From Pedosphaera parvula Ellin514 (GTDB lineage: Bacteria > Verrucomicrobiota > Verrucomicrobiia > Limisphaerales > Pedosphaeraceae), in contig NZ_ABOX02000002.1 of assembly GCF_000172555.1 (NCBI RefSeq), positions 283,578 through 347,577 of the forward strand: a DNA stretch of 64,000 nucleotides, given 5' to 3'. A program made the position numbers and the translations under genes. This document shows positions 39,701 to 47,918 of this stretch, one piece after another. Under the pieces are notes generated by a model that saw only the letters and a list, made by a program, of their open reading frames with translations, had not been told where the DNA came from and made no database searches. How positions within the stretch are numbered: the first letter of the stretch is position 1; every line of letters begins with the position of its first letter.

Positions 39701-41334
39701 CATCAGGCATCATCAACGGCTATTATGCGTTGACGGTGGAGGCTTGGGCAAGTTTTGGGCAGAACAATGGCTGGGTGAGACTGTTCGATTTCGGTGATCA
39801 GACAGCTCAAGGTGGTGGGAATACCACCGCATTCTTCTCTCCGCACGACGGCGGCAATGCGATCCGCGCCAGCGTTTCAGACGGTGCTCAGGGACAATTC
39901 GCGAGCCGTGCCGGGAACCTGGACAACCAAACCAATGTTCATGTGGTGGTGGTGTTTGATCCGACGGCTGGAAAGGAGCTGGTTTATATCAACGATCAAT
40001 TAGCAGCTTCGCTGAATGGCCTGAATATTCCGCTGTCGGCGGTGAATGATGTGAACAGCTGGATTGGGCGTTCGATGTTTAACGCGGATCCATTTTTGGT
40101 GGGATCGATTGATGAGTTACGCATCTACAGTGGTTCATTGTCCGCAAGTCAAATTGCGCTCAATGCTGCCGCGGGACCAACCAATCTGGTTTCCAGTCCG
40201 GGTGCATTGCAGGCTGTGCATCTGAATGCAACCACCAACATGATCGTGGATCAAACTCAGCAGGTGCAACTGTTGGCTGATTTCGCGAATGTTTCCGGTG
40301 TGAATCTGTTCACATATGCTACTCCAGCCCCAACCATTTCCTCAAGCGATACAAATGTGTTGAGGATCAATGCCAGTGGATTTGCGACCGCTGTCGGACC
40401 GGGCAAGGCAATACTCAGCGTCACTTACAATTCGTCGATCTACACGCAGAGTGTGACGGTGGTGACAACGCCTTTCGCATTGAAGCATCGCTATAGTTTC
40501 AGCGATGCAACCAACAGCACCACGGTGGCTGATAGTATCGGTGGTGCAGATGGCACTTTGAATGGCGGGGCAGCGCTTAGTGGCACCGGCTCACTTACTC
40601 TTGATGGCGCAAATGGCTATGTGCAATTGCCTGCAGGAATTATTTCGAGCTTGACCAATGCCACGATCGAATTCTGGGTGACGCACAGTACGGCGGCAAA
40701 TTGGCAGCGTGTTTTCGATTTTGGTGAAGACAACGGAGCCGGCAGTGGTCTGGACTACCTGTTCTTTGCAGCGCAAGGCGCGCCTGGATTCCGGTTCACG
40801 GTGAAATCACCAACGGGTGGAGAAAGTCCCATTCTGGACGGTCCCAGTGGCCTTCTGGTGGGAGTGGAAACACACATCACCATCAACTACAACGTGAGTG
40901 CCGGGGTTGCCTCAGTTTACCAGAACGGTCAATTCGTGCTCTCGGGCGCCATTACCACTCCGCTGAACTTGATTAACGACGTGAATAACTGGCTGGGACG
41001 TTCCCAGTTCGCAGGGGATTCGTACTTCGGTGGTGTTTACGATGAATTCCGCATCTATGAAGGCACACTGACGCCCGCCGAAGCGGCAGCGAGTGAAGCA
41101 CTGGGCGCGAATATTCTTCCGTTCCCCAGCATGCAGGTCGTCGCTACCGGTGGAAGCATTCAGCTCTCGTGGCCAAGTTGGGCAGCCCGGTACACAACCG
41201 TGCAATCCAGCCCGACCGTGGGATCCGGGGCGGTATGGACGAACGAAAGCCTGACACCAGTTCGCAATGGCGATGTCATTACCGTGACGTTGCCGAAGGC
41301 CGGGCAGATGAAATACTACCGGCTTAAGAATTAG
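36787..41334 (+). CDS. Giant secreted LamG/Big2 array protein with C-terminal FYR-type domain
   Basis: 1515 residues from ATG 36787, which gives a signal peptide (TFGACAFAMAGLVMQSRAQ); a longer in-frame start at 36520 is rejected. It contains five concanavalin-A-like LamG domains (about 37060-37590, 37640-38320, 38640-39250, 39550-40160 and 40480-41090). Three Ig-like Big2 domains alternate with the last four, with S-x-NTNVATVSASGLI-type motifs. Each LamG closes with an EVRIYN/DELRIY-like strand. The C-terminus (about 41120 on) has LSWPSWAARYTTVQSS and ends YYRLKN. No catalytic domain is visible. It is probably a cell-surface or extracellular carbohydrate-binding or adhesion protein. Confidence 0.85.
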   Translation: MKTIRTFGACAFAMAGLVMQSRAQIQTAGTLLVNIDPSSMPTGSLSWITNSGSVGGVFEATGIATDSLPQIINVGGSGGTSGIMLDRQSFMQHVAAPGGAVVPAPASVVGVNPPCSIEVWAINPTVSTEEAMVAWGARGSNGRDRAFIYGTSGGFGAAGQWGNADLGWNNSGGAPAAGVWHHLVYTYDGTTTRVYADGVLSNSEDDSPYGGLNIIAGTPITLGAQRESNGTVSTGAGRASLTLGKVRIHSGTLTASQISNNYNFEKNSFVLGTPTPLQTFPIHRYTFNMAATNDAVGMTVPDVVGGADGVVQGIYGTATAGFNGSRLSLAGGSSATAPYVDLPNGLVSSLSTNNGGPGKVTIEGWVTATGSQGWQRMFSFGNNTAGEISGPGGTFNGTTELMISQNGGDQNTLHVTVDAVGRDTGGNFGTAFPSLALTYYALTWDEATGEVTVYQNGIESVRLKAADPFTAVNDVNVWLGRSNWSGDNNLQGSYDDFRIYNRVLSPAEVLNDYQGGANTVLVSPGPIQTVHLQVPRANMVAGTFQQVSVSADFQNVTNVVVTTKAGIVYTSSNTNVATVSASGLIVAVSAGTATITTTYQGKSDSSIITVVPVSATLQHRYSFTADISDSVGGPAWDGTVFGGTSFDGHQVVLDSASGSFVQLPSGIISNQDAVTIEAWASIGANANWCELFAFGDQNGAGQGRYLMAFIPHSGGADARMTIADGDPGNTHEQFTARPGVLDGQSNVHITAVYNPLAGTENLYINGQLVGQNTNVNILISGVQDVYSYLGRSLYNGDPLFNGAIDELRIYNGVLTQDKIALDTAAGPDAMVSNPGALQSVHLSVTNQMILNLTQQASLAGNFANVTNVNLFFYGAPTVSSANTNIVTISPSGLIKAVAPGTTTVTASYGAFSDTQTITVSILPAVLGHRYSFAVDASDSIGGPTWDGALFGNATIANGQLVLDGAGSFAQLPSGIINGYYALTVEAWASFGQNNGWVRLFDFGDQTAQGGGNTTAFFSPHDGGNAIRASVSDGAQGQFASRAGNLDNQTNVHVVVVFDPTAGKELVYINDQLAASLNGLNIPLSAVNDVNSWIGRSMFNADPFLVGSIDELRIYSGSLSASQIALNAAAGPTNLVSSPGALQAVHLNATTNMIVDQTQQVQLLADFANVSGVNLFTYATPAPTISSSDTNVLRINASGFATAVGPGKAILSVTYNSSIYTQSVTVVTTPFALKHRYSFSDATNSTTVADSIGGADGTLNGGAALSGTGSLTLDGANGYVQLPAGIISSLTNATIEFWVTHSTAANWQRVFDFGEDNGAGSGLDYLFFAAQGAPGFRFTVKSPTGGESPILDGPSGLLVGVETHITINYNVSAGVASVYQNGQFVLSGAITTPLNLINDVNNWLGRSQFAGDSYFGGVYDEFRIYEGTLTPAEAAASEALGANILPFPSMQVVATGGSIQLSWPSWAARYTTVQSSPTVGSGAVWTNESLTPVRNGDVITVTLPKAGQMKYYRLKN

Positions 41335-41379
41335 TTTCCGCAGAGAAGGATATTTTGGCGGAAAATCGATGGTTTGCAG

Positions 41380-41406
41380 GGGAGCGCGGACTGAGTCCGC
41401 GCTCCC
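41380..41406. repeat. Perfect GC-rich palindrome (REP-like hairpin)
   Basis: 12-bp perfect arms GGGAGCGCGGAC / GTCCGCGCTCCC with a TGA loop, 45 bases after the LamG array stop. No T-run follows, so it is not a classical terminator. It may be a repetitive extragenic palindrome or an mRNA 3'-end stabiliser. I found no second copy in this window. Confidence 0.75.
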
Positions 41407-41522
41407 GAATTTCAAGAGCTCGTGCTAAATGTAATTTTAAATCTATTTTCGCGTAGCTGCAGCAAATGTAACAACTTGTTTTAAGCCACAAACGGCGGAG
41501 TTTTCGCCATTCTTACTTATTT

Positions 41523-44500
41523 ATGTCTGTTTTGGGAAAAGAAATGCCGGGTCGTAATTCGTTGTCTTCCGCCAATTCTCAAGACCAACAAAGTGCACCT
41601 ATTCAAGTGGTTTTTGCGGGTTTGCTTTTGATTTTGCTGTGCCTGCTGGTTCGAACTCCGCTGCACGCACAGTCCTATGGTTTGGATATTGCGACTGCGG
41701 TGGGGCCGTACCTCAACAACATTTTTCCGCATTCCGCACCCAACACAACCGCGAAGTGGGATGTTGAGGTGGCGTATACCAACATGGTCTTCGATCAACC
41801 CATGTATATGACCCCATATCCCAGGACAAATTGGCAGGTGCTGGTGGAAAAGCCCGGAATTATTTACATCTTTCCCAACCGGCGGGACGTGGTGACAAAT
41901 GATCTCAGGCTTTTTTTGGATATCCGTTCGCGGCTCTACACTGTGTCAGATTCCGGCATGACTGGAATTGCCTTCCATCCGGAATTTGGACAATCGGGGT
42001 CAACGAATCGCGGCTTTGTTTATGTGACCTACAAATGGCGACCAAATCCGGATCTGGGTGCCAATAGTGATTATGCTTATATGCGGCTTTCCCGCTTTAC
42101 GGTTCCTGATGGTCAAATGGCGGCGGACCCGAATTCTGAAATGATACTCCTGCAGCAGCTGGACCTGCAGATGTGGCATGATGCCGGGTGCTTGATGTTT
42201 GGCCAGGATGGCTTTCTCTATTTCTCAATTGGCGATGAAGGTGGCGCTAATGATCAATACAATGTAACGCAAATTATTAACCAACGCCTGATGTCCGGGA
42301 TTTTTCGCATTGACGTAAATAAGAATTCCTCCTTGAGCCATGCGATTCGACGCCAGCCATTTCATCATCCCAGTACACCGTCAGGCTGGCCGGAAAGTTA
42401 TTCTACAAACTATTTTGTCCCGAACAATAATCCTTTCGTAAATTCGGATGGCAGCGTGCTTGAGGAATACTATGCCTTGGGACTGAGGAACCCGTATCGC
42501 TTTTCGCAAGATCCGGCCACTGGACTTATTTGGATTGGTGAAACCGGACAGGACACTCGTGAGGAATTGGATTTCTTGACTCCGGGCGCCAATTACCAAT
42601 GGCCTTATCTGGAAGGTATTTTTCCCGGTCCCAAGACTAAGCCTGCCACCATTATCGGGACGGAGAAGCTTCCAGTTTGGGATTATGGTCATACGAATGG
42701 CAACGGGTGTTTGATAGGTGGTTACGTCTATCATGGCACAGAGCATGCGCCGGGGCTGACCGGAAGGTATATTTGCGTGGATAATGTTTCAGGCCGCATC
42801 TGGGCTATAAGTTCCGATGGCAACACGCTGGGTTCTGTAGAGCAGATTGCAACCATGCCTTCGGGATCGGTATATGGGGGAACTTCCTCCTGTGGATTTG
42901 ATGCGAATGGAGAAATTTATTTTCTTAAATTTGGCGGCGTGGGGGCTGGACGCATTTTCCAACTGAAAACTGTTACTTCGTTCACTCCCGAGCCCCCCGC
43001 ACTGCTTTCACAGATCGGCGCATTTACAGATCTATCCAGCCTCAATCCAGCGCCGGGTCTTCATCCTTATACGGTGAACACACCACTCTGGTCCGATGGG
43101 GCAGTCAAGAAGCGTTGGATGGCCGTGCCCAACGATGGCACGCATGATACTGCGCAAGAAAAAATTGTATTCTCGTCAACAAACGAGTGGCAATTCCCGA
43201 AGGGAACTGTATTCGTCAAGCACTTCGAACTTCCGGTAGATGATTTAAATCCAGGCAATACGAGGCGCGTGGAAACCCGTTTTGTTGTGATGGACGATTC
43301 GGGAGGAGTCTATGGCGTCACTTACAAATGGCGCGCAGATGGATCAGATGCCGATCTCTTGCTCACCGGAACGAATACTGACTACCAGATCAGCGGTTTA
43401 GGAGGCACGACACGGACGCAAACCTGGCAATTCCCCAGTCGACAGGATTGTCTGACCTGCCATAACGCCAATGCCGGGTATGTGTTAGGAGTAAAAACCC
43501 ACCAACTCAATTGCAGCCTTTTTTATCCGGAGACCGGCCGCACGGATAATCAGCTCAGAGCGTTGGGGCACATCGGGATGTTTGGCTCGAATTATAGTGA
43601 GGTCCAAATTACGAACTATCTCCAGTCCTTTTCCATTTCGAATACGACGGCCTCGTTGGAATCGCGCGTGCGTTCCTATATTGATGCCAATTGTTCGCAA
43701 TGCCACAGGCCCGGTGGTGTGCAGGCTTATTTTGATGCACGGTATGCGACGCCTTTGGCGCAGCAGGGGTTGATCTATGGCCCGACCTACACGTTCATCA
43801 ATGATCCGTCTGACCAGGTTCTGGTTCCTGGAGACATTGCGCACTCCATGATGCACAACCGGGCCAGTCGGGTGGGGCAATTTCAAATGCCGCCGCTGGC
43901 CAAGAACGTCGTGGATACCAACGCAATTCAAGTTCTGGCCGATTGGATCAACAGCCTGCCTCCCGGTCCAGGTGTTGCTTTGGTCCTTGGAGAAGAACCA
44001 GGAGATTCGGTGGTCACCGGTCCGTTTAATGTGGATGTGGAATTTACAAGGTCGATCAGTGGTCTTACCTCAAATATGTTCCAAGTTGTCAATGGACAGA
44101 TCATCTCGTTTTCTGGTAGCGGCACCAATTATACCTTGAGGATTAATCCCCAAAATGAAGGGAGCATCACGCTGCAATTGCCGGGAGGTCAGGTCCTGGA
44201 TGGAACCGGACACACCAACTATCCCTCCAATTTGCTGGTGGTGGATTATCACAACCTGGATTCGTTTCTGCTGACGTGGCTGCGCTTTGATGAGAGTTCT
44301 GGTACTGTTGCGAGCGATGCATCCGGCAATGCGAATAATGGTGTCCTCTTCAATATGAATTCAGGTGCATGGGGACCGGGTTTGTACAATGGGGCTTTGA
44401 CGTTTAATGGAGTTAACAATTACGTGGAGATCAGCAATGCCTTGAGGCAGGATTTTACCATTGCCTGCTGGATCAAGACGGCGCAAACGTTTCCGGTCGC

Positions 44501-46316
44501 TGAAAATAGTTATGATGGAACGGGAATTATCTGGGCAGACGTGGGCGGTCCAGCGAATGATTTTATTTTTGGAGCGACTCGCAGCGCCGCGGGCGTGAAC
44601 CGACTTTCATTTTTTACTGGAGGAGGCGTTGAAACCTCGATCAGTGGGACAACTGAAATTAGTTCCGGCCAATGGACGCATATTGCAGCAACGCGTGATG
44701 GGACCACGGGCGAGATGAAGATCTATGTAGACGGCCAGTTGGATGCGACGGGAATGGGCAGCAGTGGCAGCGCCCTGAATGCGAATCCGGTGATTCACAT
44801 TGGTGGCAATACCCTTGATGGAAGATATTTTGCCGGAGTGATCGATGATGTGCGTCTTTACTCTCGAGTCTTATCAAGCTCCGAAATTCAGGGCGTGATT
44901 GCCATCAACGTTCCACCAACCATGTCTCTCATTGCATCGCTTGCCGTCAACAGGAATTCCACCACCGGGCCAATCAACTTTATCGTGGGTGATGCGGAAA
45001 CCCCGGCAGATCAATTAAGTGTTTCGGCCGCATCGTCCAATACAGTGTTGGTTCCGAATCAGAACATAGTGCTTGGCGGCAGCAGTGCGAATCGCACAAT
45101 TACTGTAACACCGGTGGTCGGCCAGATTGGTATGGCGACAATCACGGTTACGGTGAGCGATGGTTTAGCCACTGCACAACAGACATTCGCGGTAACTGTA
45201 AACGGAACGTTCGCCGCCTATTACCCATTCGATGGCAATGCCCAGGACATTAGCGGCAATGGCAACAACGGAACTATCAACGGGAATGCGACGTTTGTTA
45301 CTGGCAAGGTGGGCGCTCAAGCCCTGAATATGGATGGCGTCAGTGGTTATGTTCAGATTCCGAATTCAATTAAAACCAACTTCACCATCGCATTTTGGGC
45401 CAAGACAACGACGACGGGTGGAACCGGGCAATGGTTTAATGGCAAGGGATTTGTTGACGGCGAAGTGGCTGGGGCGACCAATGACTTTGGGACTTCTCTC
45501 ATCGGCAGCAAGTTCGGATTCGGAGTGGGAAATCCGAATACCACGATTTCTTCCATTAGCTCTGTCAACGATGGAGTGTGGCATCACCTCGCGGCGACGC
45601 GGGATGAAAGTTCGGGGCAGATGAATCTGTATGTCGATGGAGTATTGCAGGCCACTACCACTGGACCGACGGGGCCGCGGTTGGCTTCAGCTGGATTGAG
45701 AATTGGAGCGATTCAAACGGGTGGAAGTGGAAGTTTTCTGGCTGGAATTGTGGATGATGTGCGTCTTTACAATTATGTCCTTTCCTCGAATGAGATCATC
45801 GCATTGATCAATACCACACCGACGCTTGCGGCAATTTCGAATCGGACGATACTTGCCGGAAACATACTGCGAATTACCAACAGCGCCACCGATCCTGATC
45901 TGCCGCCGCAATCGCTCAACTACAGCCTTGTTGCGGCTCCGGTCGGAGTGAGTCTGAATGCAACAAGCGGTGTTTTGGTGTGGCGTCCTGCAATATCGCA
46001 GGGAGGGACTTCGAATTTACTTAGCTTGAGAGTTACGGATAATGGCACACCGAATTTGAGTGCCACCCAGAGTCTTTGGGTCACGGTGACTCGTCCGTCG
46101 CAACCGGGATTGAACTTGCAAACTCCCGGACCCGGCCCGTTCAAATTATTCATTTCCGGTGACGTAGGACCGGATTATACAGTTTTGGGTTCCACCAACT
46201 TGATAAACTGGACGACAGTCTGGAGCACAAATTCGCCGCTCACACCATTCCTCTTCACGGAACCCAATGAAACAAATTATGATCAGAGATTCTATCGCGT
46301 GATTCTTGGGCCATGA
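41523..46316 (+). CDS. Quinoprotein (glucose/sorbosone dehydrogenase-like) - diheme cytochrome c - LamG fusion, secreted
   Basis: 1597 residues with an N-terminal hydrophobic segment (FAGLLLILLCLLVRTPLHAQS). A PQQ-type sugar dehydrogenase propeller spans about 41750-42970 (GMTGIAFHPEFG, LGLRNPYRFSQDP, WIGETGQDTREELD). A diheme region like the SO2930 family follows, with VNTPLWSDGAVKKRW, CLTCH at 43449, CSQCH at 43692, and QMPPLAKN as a probable axial Met. Two LamG domains flank a cadherin-like module, then a He_PIG-like domain and a C-terminal domain ending FYRVILGP. It likely oxidises a sugar or polyol at the cell surface and passes electrons to its own hemes. Its stop overlaps the next gene (ATGA). 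Confidence 0.88.
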   Translation: MSVLGKEMPGRNSLSSANSQDQQSAPIQVVFAGLLLILLCLLVRTPLHAQSYGLDIATAVGPYLNNIFPHSAPNTTAKWDVEVAYTNMVFDQPMYMTPYPRTNWQVLVEKPGIIYIFPNRRDVVTNDLRLFLDIRSRLYTVSDSGMTGIAFHPEFGQSGSTNRGFVYVTYKWRPNPDLGANSDYAYMRLSRFTVPDGQMAADPNSEMILLQQLDLQMWHDAGCLMFGQDGFLYFSIGDEGGANDQYNVTQIINQRLMSGIFRIDVNKNSSLSHAIRRQPFHHPSTPSGWPESYSTNYFVPNNNPFVNSDGSVLEEYYALGLRNPYRFSQDPATGLIWIGETGQDTREELDFLTPGANYQWPYLEGIFPGPKTKPATIIGTEKLPVWDYGHTNGNGCLIGGYVYHGTEHAPGLTGRYICVDNVSGRIWAISSDGNTLGSVEQIATMPSGSVYGGTSSCGFDANGEIYFLKFGGVGAGRIFQLKTVTSFTPEPPALLSQIGAFTDLSSLNPAPGLHPYTVNTPLWSDGAVKKRWMAVPNDGTHDTAQEKIVFSSTNEWQFPKGTVFVKHFELPVDDLNPGNTRRVETRFVVMDDSGGVYGVTYKWRADGSDADLLLTGTNTDYQISGLGGTTRTQTWQFPSRQDCLTCHNANAGYVLGVKTHQLNCSLFYPETGRTDNQLRALGHIGMFGSNYSEVQITNYLQSFSISNTTASLESRVRSYIDANCSQCHRPGGVQAYFDARYATPLAQQGLIYGPTYTFINDPSDQVLVPGDIAHSMMHNRASRVGQFQMPPLAKNVVDTNAIQVLADWINSLPPGPGVALVLGEEPGDSVVTGPFNVDVEFTRSISGLTSNMFQVVNGQIISFSGSGTNYTLRINPQNEGSITLQLPGGQVLDGTGHTNYPSNLLVVDYHNLDSFLLTWLRFDESSGTVASDASGNANNGVLFNMNSGAWGPGLYNGALTFNGVNNYVEISNALRQDFTIACWIKTAQTFPVAENSYDGTGIIWADVGGPANDFIFGATRSAAGVNRLSFFTGGGVETSISGTTEISSGQWTHIAATRDGTTGEMKIYVDGQLDATGMGSSGSALNANPVIHIGGNTLDGRYFAGVIDDVRLYSRVLSSSEIQGVIAINVPPTMSLIASLAVNRNSTTGPINFIVGDAETPADQLSVSAASSNTVLVPNQNIVLGGSSANRTITVTPVVGQIGMATITVTVSDGLATAQQTFAVTVNGTFAAYYPFDGNAQDISGNGNNGTINGNATFVTGKVGAQALNMDGVSGYVQIPNSIKTNFTIAFWAKTTTTGGTGQWFNGKGFVDGEVAGATNDFGTSLIGSKFGFGVGNPNTTISSISSVNDGVWHHLAATRDESSGQMNLYVDGVLQATTTGPTGPRLASAGLRIGAIQTGGSGSFLAGIVDDVRLYNYVLSSNEIIALINTTPTLAAISNRTILAGNILRITNSATDPDLPPQSLNYSLVAAPVGVSLNATSGVLVWRPAISQGGTSNLLSLRVTDNGTPNLSATQSLWVTVTRPSQPGLNLQTPGPGPFKLFISGDVGPDYTVLGSTNLINWTTVWSTNSPLTPFLFTEPNETNYDQRFYRVILGP

Positions 46317-47875
46317 AAAGGAGAACCTTTTTGAAAAACTGCACCGGTCTGGCAGCAGGGCTGGGACTGAGCGGAGAACTAAGCAGTCTGGCCGCGGCAC
46401 AAGCAGGTGAAGCCAGGGATTCCGGCAATGCAATCGTCGTGGATACAAAACCGCTGTTCGACATTTCTCCTTATCTGTACATGCAGTTCATGGAACCGCT
46501 GGGAACAACGGATTCCTCCGTGGAGGCATCCTGGTCGTATGATGCTGATGATTGGCGGAGAGACTTTATTGAAACCAGCAAAGATTTGGCGCCTGATGTG
46601 GTTCGTTTTGGCGGATTGTTCAGTCGATATTACAAATGGCGCGAAGGAGTGGGGCCGGTGGAGAAGCGCCCCTGGATGCGCAATTATGTCTGGGGTGGAA
46701 AGGAAACCAATCGCGTTGGGACGCATGAATTTGTCGATTATTGCCGGCGCATCGCAGCGGAACCGTTGTATTGCGTAAACTTTCTGAGTGACGGTTTTCA
46801 ACATTACGCGCACACACGGGAAGGGAATCGCACGGCCGATGCGAAAGAGGCAGCGGAATGGGTTTCGTATGCGAATGATCCGGAGAGCTCTGAGCGCAAA
46901 GCACATGGTTACGACCAACCTTATGGGATTAAACTCTGGCAGTTGGGAAATGAAACGAGTTACGGAAAGGGCGGGTTCACCCGGGATCAATCCATTGCAG
47001 CAACGCTTGAATTTGCGAAGGCGATGCGTAAGCGTGACCCAGCAATCCAATTGATCGGTTGGGGTGACAATGGGTGGGCAGGGGAGTTATGTAAGCAGGC
47101 AGGTGAGCATTTAAATTATGTGGCGATCCACATGATGGGACAGACACCGATGCGCAAGGACACCGTGTTGAACGGCTTTGAGTATCAAAATGCACCGGAA
47201 CGGGCATGGGAAGAATTAATGGAGATGGTGCACGAGCGCGTCGAAAAGAAGCTTCTGGCGCTCGAAGCTGAGTTGGATGCGCATCAATCCCAACTGCCCA
47301 TCGCCATCACCGAGGGGCATCTAAGTCTCACACCACACAACGCCAATCCGCTTCTGACCGAATGGCTGACGGGTGTTTATCACGCACGCGTTCTCAACCT
47401 CTATCAACGCCATGGTGACCGGGTGAAGATTTGCACCGCCGCTGATTTCAATGGCTCGCGTTGGACCACCAATGCTTTGATCCTTCAGGTGCCAGGAGGC
47501 GTCAGTTATCTTCTTCCCGCGGGTGCGATCATGCGCTTGTTTAAAAAGCATAACGGAAAGCAAGGATTGAAAGTCAGGACACTGCCTTCGAGTCTGGATG
47601 TTGCCGCCAGCCGGACAGGTAATAAAATCTTTTTGCATGTGGCCAACATGGACTACTCACGAGCGATTGATACGACCTTTGCAATTGATGGAATGGTTGT
47701 CACTGGCGGCAGAGTTTTCGAGATCGCGCCGGAAAATCCCCGGCAGGAAATCAGTCACAAGAATCCGGATGTCTTCAAGCCCAGGGAGCGAGTGCTTGCA
47801 AAGGAAGAGATTTTGCGCTGGCGTTTTCCTGCACGCTCGGTAAGTGCGGTCGAGTTGGATTGTGTCCCTTCATAG
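46313..47875 (+). CDS. Alpha-L-arabinofuranosidase-like glycoside hydrolase (GH51-like), Tat-exported
   Basis: 520 residues with a twin-arginine leader (MKRRTFLKNCTGLAAGLGL, Ala-rich cleavage region). The barrel shows VVRFGGLFSRYYKWREG, KLWQLGNETSYG with the acid/base Glu of the NE pair, and LPIAITEGHLSL with a candidate nucleophile Glu. A C-terminal beta-sandwich carries FLHVANMDYSRA. The overall order fits GH51 alpha-L-arabinofuranosidases, which release terminal alpha-L-arabinose from arabinan or arabinoxylan. It is coupled to the quinoprotein gene by a 4-base overlap. That suggests the released sugar, or a derived one, is the substrate of the dehydrogenase; this is inference. Confidence 0.83.
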   Translation: MKRRTFLKNCTGLAAGLGLSGELSSLAAAQAGEARDSGNAIVVDTKPLFDISPYLYMQFMEPLGTTDSSVEASWSYDADDWRRDFIETSKDLAPDVVRFGGLFSRYYKWREGVGPVEKRPWMRNYVWGGKETNRVGTHEFVDYCRRIAAEPLYCVNFLSDGFQHYAHTREGNRTADAKEAAEWVSYANDPESSERKAHGYDQPYGIKLWQLGNETSYGKGGFTRDQSIAATLEFAKAMRKRDPAIQLIGWGDNGWAGELCKQAGEHLNYVAIHMMGQTPMRKDTVLNGFEYQNAPERAWEELMEMVHERVEKKLLALEAELDAHQSQLPIAITEGHLSLTPHNANPLLTEWLTGVYHARVLNLYQRHGDRVKICTAADFNGSRWTTNALILQVPGGVSYLLPAGAIMRLFKKHNGKQGLKVRTLPSSLDVAASRTGNKIFLHVANMDYSRAIDTTFAIDGMVVTGGRVFEIAPENPRQEISHKNPDVFKPRERVLAKEEILRWRFPARSVSAVELDCVPS

Positions 47876-47918
47876 AAGCAAAGGCGAACATTACATTTTT
47901 CAGAGGTTGCCGACGTTA

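Noticed and set aside
37060..41090. Regular repetitive pattern that could suggest a CRISPR or satellite array
   Set aside because: The period corresponds to whole LamG/Big2 protein domains and the DNA copies are divergent; no short direct repeats with spacers exist.
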